This document shows positions 1 through 5,963 of a stretch of DNA of 5,963 nt, piece by piece. The stretch comes from Wenzhouxiangella sp. (lineage in GTDB: Bacteria; Pseudomonadota; Gammaproteobacteria; Xanthomonadales; Wenzhouxiangellaceae): NCBI GenBank assembly GCA_007116585.1, contig SKIE01000154.1:1-5963 (forward strand), written 5' to 3'. The notes beneath the pieces are model-generated. The model did no database searches. It was given only the letters and a program-made list of their open reading frames with translations, and had not been told where the DNA came from. Position 1 is the first letter of the stretch. Every line of letters starts with the position of its first letter. The position numbers and the translations under genes are program-made.

Positions 1-236
1 CTCAGTCGCGTGGCCAGCAGCCTGGTCAGCGCCCACCCGAACGCCGGTTTGCCCAACGAGTTTGGTGAATACGACGAAAGCCCAGAAGCGATGGCCAAGG
101 TCATTCGCGGCTTTGCCGAGGAAGGCCTGGTCAACATCATTGGCGGCTGCTGCGGCACCACGCCGGAGCATCTGGCGGCCATTGCCGGGGCCGTTTCCGG
201 ATTCAAGCCACGTCGACTGCCCTCGGAGCAAGCGGC

Positions 237-240
<4 letters not shown>
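1..240 (+). CDS. metH: Homocysteine S-methyltransferase subunit of split methionine synthase (3' end only)
   Basis: This is the last 79 codons of a gene that begins before the window. Reading frame 1 is open from the first base to the TGA at 238-240. The peptide matches the end of the homocysteine-binding barrel of MetH: an [16 protein letters not shown] stretch near the start and the [10 protein letters not shown] motif encoded at 142-171. Its two adjacent cysteines (148-153) correspond to zinc ligands Cys310 and Cys311 of E. coli MetH; the third ligand lies upstream and is not visible. In the family this cytoplasmic domain activates homocysteine on zinc for methyl transfer from methylcobalamin. 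The protein stops in the linker that joins this barrel to the folate domain in single-chain MetH, and the remaining domains are encoded by the next gene, which overlaps by 4 bp. A betaine- or S-methylmethionine-homocysteine methyltransferase is less likely given that neighbour. Confidence 0.93.
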
Positions 241-2912
<2,672 letters not shown>

Positions 2913-2922
2913 GGACAGATTA

Positions 2923-2943
2923 TGGTCTGGAACTACCAGACCA
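2923..2943. terminator. Perfect hairpin between convergent genes, possible bidirectional terminator
   Basis: TGGTCTGG (2923-2930) and CCAGACCA (2936-2943) form a perfect 8-bp stem with a 5-base AACTA loop. It starts 10 bp past the metH stop. The minus-strand yaiL stop codon lies in the loop, and the last two yaiL codons (Val-Trp) form one arm. A compact stem in the short space between convergent genes suggests a shared transcription end. Neither side is followed by a U-tract (GATCATCGGG on the plus strand, TAATCTGTCC on the minus), so it is not a canonical intrinsic terminator. It could instead block readthrough with Rho or protect 3' ends, or be chance. Confidence 0.4.
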
Positions 2944-3493
2944 GATCATCGGGCACCGGCGGGTAGTCCGAGCCGTCATCCTCGGGCTCTTTCGGCGTCA
3001 GGTCCGGCACCAGGTCAGGCGCCACGGCCCGAAACTGCTCCATCACCTCCAGGCTGACCAGCAGATACGAGCCACGCAGCGAAACCACGCCGAGCTCCCC
3101 GACGTTGAGTTGCTGACGCTGCTCGGGTGTGCACAGCACCCGCCGGATACGGCCAAGATGCTCGAAATAGCGCGGGCAGTCAGCGTCCTTGCGGTTGAGC
3201 GTCTGCCCGCGAATGATGCCGTCGAGTTCCAGGTTGCGCTTGCGCCGTGCCTCCTGCGCCGCCACCCGCTCTTTCTTGATCCGCTCCTTCTCGGCCGCCT
3301 CGGCCTGCTCACGCGCCTTGTAGGCGCGGGCCAGATCGGACTGCGCAGAAGAGGGCTTGCGCTGCTGCTTGCGGGCCGGGCGGGCGTTGCGCTTGCTCTT
3401 GCCCCCAGAGCCACGCGAGGAGGGTCCGGGTGACGGTTTTGGCTTGTCTTCAGCCAGCCCTGCCTTGAGCAGGGCGTCCTGCAGTGATCCCAT
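2933..3493 (-). CDS. yaiL: YaiL family (DUF2058) protein
   Basis: This 186-residue soluble protein resembles E. coli YaiL (179 residues). The N-terminus carries the family signature SLQDALLKAGLAE (residues 3-15). A very basic, proline/serine-rich segment follows (about 17-50), then a charged helix rich in Ala, Glu, Lys and Arg (about 51-88) that may form a coiled coil. A compact C-terminal domain (about 89-160) includes the RYFEHLGRIRRVLCTPEQRQQL stretch, and an acidic tail ends in VPDDLVW, nearly the same as the VPDDLMW end of YaiL. Family members are annotated as nucleoprotein or polynucleotide-associated proteins without a proven reaction, so RNA binding is inference from the basic region. 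The gene lies 22 bp after the FKBP stop on the same strand, so co-transcription is likely. I see no clear Shine-Dalgarno sequence. The in-frame ATG at 3508 is followed directly by TAG, which leaves 3493 as the start. Confidence 0.93.
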   Translation of the reverse strand: MGSLQDALLKAGLAEDKPKPSPGPSSRGSGGKSKRNARPARKQQRKPSSAQSDLARAYKAREQAEAAEKERIKKERVAAQEARRKRNLELDGIIRGQTLNRKDADCPRYFEHLGRIRRVLCTPEQRQQLNVGELGVVSLRGSYLLVSLEVMEQFRAVAPDLVPDLTPKEPEDDGSDYPPVPDDLVW

Positions 3494-3527
3494 GACGATG
3501 TACTACATCAATGCATCAATCGTCATG
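3491..3527 (-). repeat. 9-bp perfect inverted repeat covering the yaiL start codon
   Basis: CATGACGAT (3491-3499) and ATCGTCATG (3519-3527) are exact inverted copies separated by 19 bases. On the minus-strand transcript the left arm is the last FKBP sense codons (His-Asp-Asp, spanning the frame), the FKBP stop falls at the arm/loop border, and the right arm ends exactly with the yaiL AUG. A second, smaller dyad, GATGTA-C-TACATC (3497-3509), overlaps it. If the RNA folds, the start codon would be paired until ribosomes finishing the FKBP gene open the stem, which would couple yaiL translation to FKBP. The dyad is visible; the role is inferred. Confidence 0.4.
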
Positions 3528-4208
3528 CACCTCGATCAACTCGACCTCGAAGATCAGCGTCGAGTTGGGGCCGATCGGGCCGGGCCGGCCTTGCTCGCCG
3601 TAGGCCAGTTCTGCCGGAATGAAAAACTCGAAGGTCGCGCCTTCCTGCATCAACTGCACACCCTCGGTCCAGCCCGGAATGACCTGGTTCAGGCCAAAGG
3701 TGGCCGGCTCGCCGCGCGCGTACGAGCTGTCGAATTCGACCCCGTCAATCAGGGTGCCGCGATAGTGCACGGTGACCCGATCGGTCTCGCTCGGGCTGCG
3801 GCCGTCGCCTGGTTCGATGACGCGATACTGCAGTCCGGACGCGGTTTGTTCCACATCGGGGTTCTCACGATTTTCAGCCAGGAAGGCCTGCCCATCGGCG
3901 AGGTTGCGCTCGGCTTCTTCACCGCGCTGTGATTCCAGTTCCTGCTGGCGGCGCTGCATGAAGGCATCCCGCTCGGCCAGGGCCTCGTCCTGGGTCAGGC
4001 GAGTCTCTTCGCCGGCATAGGCAGCTCGCAGTGCCTCGACCAGCAGATCAATATTGAGATCCATGCCCTGTTCGGCCAGAGACTGTCCGATATCCATGCC
4101 AATGGTGTAGCTGAGGCGGTCATCCGGGGTTTCGAGCGCCTGAACGGCGGTCGGGGCAGCTACTGCCAGAGACAGCGTAACGGCTGCAAGTTGGATCGTC
4201 GTGCGCAT
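3516..4208 (-). CDS. Secreted FKBP-type peptidyl-prolyl cis-trans isomerase (FkpA/Mip family)
   Basis: This 230-residue protein starts with a signal peptide: MRTT, a hydrophobic stretch at 5-18, and a likely cleavage after AVQA at residue 24. It is therefore expected in the periplasm or on the outer surface. Residues 25-120 form the helical N-terminal dimerisation region of FkpA/Mip proteins (LSYTIGMDIGQSL, then a long Glu/Gln/Arg-rich helix). Residues 121-230 are the FKBP catalytic domain. Its ligand-pocket residues are all present: Tyr149 (VHYRG), Phe159-Asp160 (EFDSS), Phe171, Val176-Ile177 and Trp180 (VIPGW), Tyr203 (AYG) and Phe220. The family catalyses proline isomerisation and acts as a chaperone for exported proteins. 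An open frame extends upstream to an ATG at 4316, but I chose 4208 because it has an AGGAG site 8 bases upstream and begins the signal peptide directly. The length fits Mip better than E. coli FkpA. yaiL follows in the same transcript direction. Confidence 0.95.
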   Translation of the reverse strand: MRTTIQLAAVTLSLAVAAPTAVQALETPDDRLSYTIGMDIGQSLAEQGMDLNIDLLVEALRAAYAGEETRLTQDEALAERDAFMQRRQQELESQRGEEAERNLADGQAFLAENRENPDVEQTASGLQYRVIEPGDGRSPSETDRVTVHYRGTLIDGVEFDSSYARGEPATFGLNQVIPGWTEGVQLMQEGATFEFFIPAELAYGEQGRPGPIGPNSTLIFEVELIEVHDD

Positions 4209-4216
4209 GAGTACAA

Positions 4217-4221
4217 CTCCT
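4217..4221 (-). promoter_or_regulatory. Shine-Dalgarno site that fixes the FKBP start
   Basis: On the minus strand this reads AGGAG, 8 bases before the ATG at 4208. It is the reason for preferring the 230-residue product over the 266-residue extension, whose extra 36 residues would precede the signal peptide and look like untranslated leader. Confidence 0.8.
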
Positions 4222-4283
4222 GAAATCAAGGGGTAAGGTCGGTGTGGAAACAATCGAGATTGAAAAGTAACCTGCGAGTTTAT

Positions 4284-4312
4284 CAGATCGGTTTGGCGGC
4301 CCGCCCGATCTG
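4284..4312. repeat. Perfect 8-bp dyad upstream of the FKBP gene
   Basis: CAGATCGG (4284-4291) and CCGATCTG (4305-4312) are exact inverted copies with a 13-bp GC-rich spacer. An overlapping GGCGG-C-CCGCC dyad (4295-4305) lies inside. The element is about 76-104 bp upstream of the FKBP ATG and just downstream (minus-strand sense) of a TTGACA hexamer at 4311-4316. I find no good -10 box at 16-18 bp from that hexamer, so a standard promoter cannot be assigned. The dyad may be an operator or a leader hairpin for the FKBP-yaiL unit, or a terminator-like stem without a U-tract. Confidence 0.4.
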
Positions 4313-4378
4313 TCAAGCCAGTTGCTGTATCGGATCAGGCGCAGTGCCGCGTTCCGGGCAAGGTGCCACACGATTGGC

Positions 4379-4407
4379 TTGACTGCGTATTGGTGTTGTA
4401 GTAAAGT
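4379..4407 (+). promoter_or_regulatory. Sigma70-type promoter of the small protein-GntR-ABC operon
   Basis: TTGACT (4379-4384, 5 of 6 consensus) and TAAAGT (4402-4407, 4 of 6) are separated by an optimal 17 bp. The local AT content is higher than in the surrounding coding DNA. Transcription would start near 4414, giving a leader of roughly 27 bases before the ATG at 4441. The overlapping palindrome suggests repression by occlusion. The remainder of the 232-bp intergenic region (4209-4440) holds the FKBP leader and the dyad at 4284-4312; I see no further gene there. Confidence 0.7.
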
Positions 4408-4417
4408 AATACACCAA
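4390..4417. promoter_or_regulatory. Palindromic operator for a YtrA-type GntR repressor
   Basis: TTGGTGT (4390-4396) and ACACCAA (4411-4417) form a perfect 7-bp inverted repeat with 14 bp between. The core is GGTG (4392-4395), exactly 16 bases, CACC (4412-4415). From memory, this GGTG-N16-CACC form is the site reported for the Xanthomonas citri YtrA regulator, and B. subtilis YtrA uses a related AGTGTA/TACACT dyad. The palindrome spans the -10 box and the expected start of transcription, and the regulator is encoded in the operon downstream, so autorepression is the simplest reading. A second, offset dyad GTGTTG (4393-4398)/CAACAC (4415-4420) overlaps it. Confidence 0.7.
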
Positions 4418-4440
4418 CACGACTTGAAAAAGAGATCATC

Positions 4441-4728
4441 ATGTTGCCGCTGGCCCGAGAAAAGCTGTTCCATATACCTCACGGCCTGGCTGCCGTTGCG
4501 ACCTGCGTCTGCCTGGCACTTGCCTTTTCCACCGACCTGGAGGAGCGGGAACAGCGCATTGCCGCAGCGCAGAAGCAGCCGACAACCGTGGTCCGCACGT
4601 TCAACAACGAAGGCGGCCGCGGCGACTCGGTCGCGGCCGGCGAACAAACAGTCCAGGATGCCAGCGCCGGTCGCGCCATGCGCCAGCTGTTGCCCTGGTT
4701 CCCCGGCCTGTCGCATGGTGGCGGATGA
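4441..4728 (+). CDS. Small single-anchor hypothetical protein opening the YtrA-type operon
   Basis: I do not recognise this 95-residue protein. A short basic N-terminus (MLPLAREKLFHIPH) is followed by a hydrophobic stretch at about residues 14-30 (GLAAVATCVCLALAFS), which could be an uncleaved membrane anchor or a signal peptide. A charged helix comes next (about 31-46, DLEEREQRIAAAQKQ), then a polar, glycine-rich segment, and a C-terminal LLPWFPGLSHGGG tail. The ATG lies about 27 bases after the predicted transcription start, with only a weak AGAG (4431-4434) ribosome site. Its end overlaps the GntR start by 4 bp (ATGA), and the strong promoter sits directly before it. These two facts are the main evidence that it is real and part of the operon. 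A role as an accessory or sensor of the ABC system is only a guess. It could also be a leader peptide for translational coupling. Confidence 0.68.
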   Translation: MLPLAREKLFHIPHGLAAVATCVCLALAFSTDLEEREQRIAAAQKQPTTVVRTFNNEGGRGDSVAAGEQTVQDASAGRAMRQLLPWFPGLSHGGG

Positions 4729-5099
4729 GCGCACGCTGGGACGATAACCAGCCGATCTACTGGCAGCTGCGGGAAAGAACCGTGGCGGCCATCATCGACG
4801 GCACGCTGGCCGAAGGGCAGCCCCTGCCGTCGGTTCGGCAAGTCGCGGTCGATTTCCAGGTCAATCCGCTGACCGTCTCAAAGGCCTATCAGTCGCTGGT
4901 CGACGACGATCTGATCGAAAAGCGCCGCGGGGTAGGCATGTTCGTGCGCGATGGCGCGCGAGGCCAGCTTCTGGAGAGCGAGCGCGAGCATTTCCTGAAG
5001 GAGGAATGGCCACGACTGGCCGAAAAAATACGCCAGTTGGGGTTGTCGCTGGAAGAATTGATTGAACTGGAGCGCGCGCAGCGCAGGGAGAAGCCATGA
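4725..5099 (+). CDS. GntR-family transcriptional regulator, YtrA subfamily
   Basis: This 124-residue cytoplasmic DNA-binding protein has a winged helix-turn-helix at about residues 9-75. It opens with QPIYWQLRERTVAAIIDG, carries the helix-turn-helix LPSVRQVAVDFQVNPLTVSKAY (about 34-55), and ends with the wing LIEKRRGVGMFV (63-74). Only about 50 residues follow, predicted as helices, with no large effector domain. That short C-terminus defines the YtrA subfamily, whose members dimerise through two helices and usually repress the ABC transporter operon that encodes them. The gene is overlapped by 4 bp at both ends (ATGA at 4725-4728 and 5096-5099), so it is made together with the small protein and the ATPase. 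The palindrome at 4390-4417 is its likely target. What releases repression cannot be read from the sequence; in B. subtilis the ytr genes respond to cell-wall-active peptides. Confidence 0.94.
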   Translation: MSARWDDNQPIYWQLRERTVAAIIDGTLAEGQPLPSVRQVAVDFQVNPLTVSKAYQSLVDDDLIEKRRGVGMFVRDGARGQLLESEREHFLKEEWPRLAEKIRQLGLSLEELIELERAQRREKP

Positions 5100-5963
5100 C
5101 GGCCATCATTCAAGCTCGTGGATTGACGCGCCATTACGGTCGCTTCAAGGCACTGGATGGTATTGACCTGAACATCCCGCCCGGCCGCATCGTCGGCCTG
5201 ATCGGCCCCAATGGTGCCGGCAAGACCACCGCACTGAAGGCCATCCTCGGCCTGTCGCGCTATCAGGGCGAGCTGTCCGTCCTTGGCATGAATCCCGCTC
5301 GCCAGCGTGATGAACTGATGCGGGAGGTCTGCTTCATCGCCGATGTCGCCGTGCTGCCGCGCTGGGCCCGGGTGCAGCAGATCATCGAGCTGACCGAACG
5401 GCTGCACCCGAAGTTTTCGCGCCAGCGCTGCCTGCACTACCTGTCGGCCACCAAGATCAAGCCTGCCGCACGCATCAAGACCCTGTCCAAAGGCATGGTG
5501 GTGCAATTGCACCTGGCTCTGGTGATGGCCATTGAAGCCAAACTGCTGGTGCTGGACGAGCCCACGCTTGGGCTGGACATTTTGTTCCGCAAGCGGTTCT
5601 ACTCGAACCTGCTCAATGACTACTTCGACGAGAACCGCAGCATTCTGGTCACAACCCACCAGGTGGAGGAAATCGAGCACATCCTGACCGACCTGATCTT
5701 CATCAAGGATGGACGGCTGGTGCTCAACAGCAGCATGGATGATGTCCAGGAGCGCTACGCCGAGCTGATGGCCAAGCCCGATCAGGTCGAAGCTGCCCGC
5801 GCACTCGGGCCGATTCACGAAAGGGTCCTGTTCGGTCGCCATATCTTCCTCTACGACCAAGCCCCGCTGGACCGCCTCGAAACGCTGGGCGAGTTGCACC
5901 AACCCAGCGTCGCCGATCTGTTTGTCGCCCTGATGGGCGAGTCCGACTCCGCCGATCAGAACC
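5096..5963 (+). CDS. ABC transporter ATP-binding protein, YtrB-like (3' end beyond window)
   Basis: The frame is open from the ATG at 5096 to the window edge, 289 complete codons without a stop. The nucleotide-binding domain is complete: Walker A GPNGAGKTT (residues 37-45), signature LSKGM (130-134) in place of LSGGQ, Walker B LLVLDE (150-155, catalytic Glu155), D-loop LGLD, and switch His188 in TTHQ. The usual Q-loop glutamine appears replaced: the region reads CFIADVAVLP (79-88) with Asp at 83. A C-terminal extension of more than 70 residues (from about 214) follows the core. The protein should act at the inner face of the cytoplasmic membrane and energise an ABC-2-type permease, probably encoded just downstream but not visible here. 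The ATGA overlap with the GntR gene puts it in the same autoregulated operon. The substrate is unknown; export or a cell-envelope stress role is inferred from the YtrA association. Confidence 0.95.
   Translation, partial: MTAIIQARGLTRHYGRFKALDGIDLNIPPGRIVGLIGPNGAGKTTALKAILGLSRYQGELSVLGMNPARQRDELMREVCFIADVAVLPRWARVQQIIELTERLHPKFSRQRCLHYLSATKIKPAARIKTLSKGMVVQLHLALVMAIEAKLLVLDEPTLGLDILFRKRFYSNLLNDYFDENRSILVTTHQVEEIEHILTDLIFIKDGRLVLNSSMDDVQERYAELMAKPDQVEAARALGPIHERVLFGRHIFLYDQAPLDRLETLGELHQPSVADLFVALMGESDSADQN

Noticed and set aside
3357..3932. 191-codon plus-strand open frame
   Set aside because: It is antisense to yaiL and the FKBP gene, crosses their junction, and shows no recognisable domain.
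4209..4316. Upstream ATG at 4316 giving a 266-residue FKBP protein
   Set aside because: The extra 36 residues precede a complete signal peptide, and the ATG at 4208 has a well-spaced AGGAG site. The extension is most likely the untranslated leader.
4311..4316. TTGACA on the minus strand as the -35 of the FKBP promoter
   Set aside because: At 16-18 bp spacing the -10 region reads AACCGA/ACCGAT, a poor match. The TGATAA-like sequence further on is about 26 bp away, so no promoter was called.
4120..4734. 204-codon minus-strand open frame across the intergenic region
   Set aside because: It runs through the promoter/operator and antisense to the small protein gene and the FKBP signal peptide. 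It lacks domain features.
4889..5902. Long 337-codon minus-strand open frame
   Set aside because: It lies opposite the clearly recognisable GntR and ABC ATPase genes. Its product is His/Gln/Asp-rich with no family motif, as expected for the antisense of GC-rich coding DNA.

Overview
The window is GC-rich, densely coded chromosomal DNA of a gammaproteobacterium. The closest resemblance I can argue for is the Xanthomonadales/Lysobacterales group (Xanthomonas, Lysobacter, Wenzhouxiangella-like). The reasons are a methionine synthase split into two genes, a YaiL/DUF2058 gene beside a secreted FkpA/Mip-type FKBP, and a YtrA-type GntR regulator next to an ABC ATPase with a GGTG-N16-CACC operator. 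This placement is inference from gene content, not a computed phylogeny. I see no mobile element, phage gene, CRISPR array, tRNA or rRNA.

Layout. (1) Positions 1-2912, plus strand: the end of a homocysteine S-methyltransferase gene (the zinc domain of MetH) overlaps by 4 bp (ATGA) a second gene carrying the folate, cap, cobalamin and AdoMet-reactivation domains. Together they rebuild one cobalamin-dependent methionine synthase. (2) Positions 2913-4208, minus strand: a secreted FKBP peptidyl-prolyl isomerase is followed after 22 bp by yaiL, which runs convergently toward metH. An 8-bp perfect hairpin sits at the convergence point. (3) Positions 4209-4440: a divergent intergenic region. It holds the FKBP ribosome binding site, a perfect 8-bp dyad upstream of the FKBP gene, and a strong sigma70-like promoter with an overlapping palindromic operator facing the plus strand. 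(4) Positions 4441-5963, plus strand: a tightly coupled operon of a small single-anchor protein, a YtrA-subfamily GntR repressor and an ABC transporter ATPase cut by the window edge. Each of the two visible junctions is an ATGA overlap.

How the parts work together. The methionine synthase pair makes methionine from homocysteine and methyltetrahydrofolate. The FKBP gene probably serves periplasmic protein folding and is likely co-transcribed with yaiL, a putative RNA-associated protein of unknown function. The third unit looks like an autoregulated ABC export or stress-response module: the GntR protein probably binds the palindrome over the promoter -10 box and represses its own operon, including the small membrane protein and the ATPase. 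A permease gene is expected just past the right edge.

The best candidates for something not well described are the 95-residue anchored protein that opens the YtrA-type operon, and the 9-bp inverted repeat that buries the yaiL start codon at the FKBP-yaiL junction. Most of the rest is recognisable biology.
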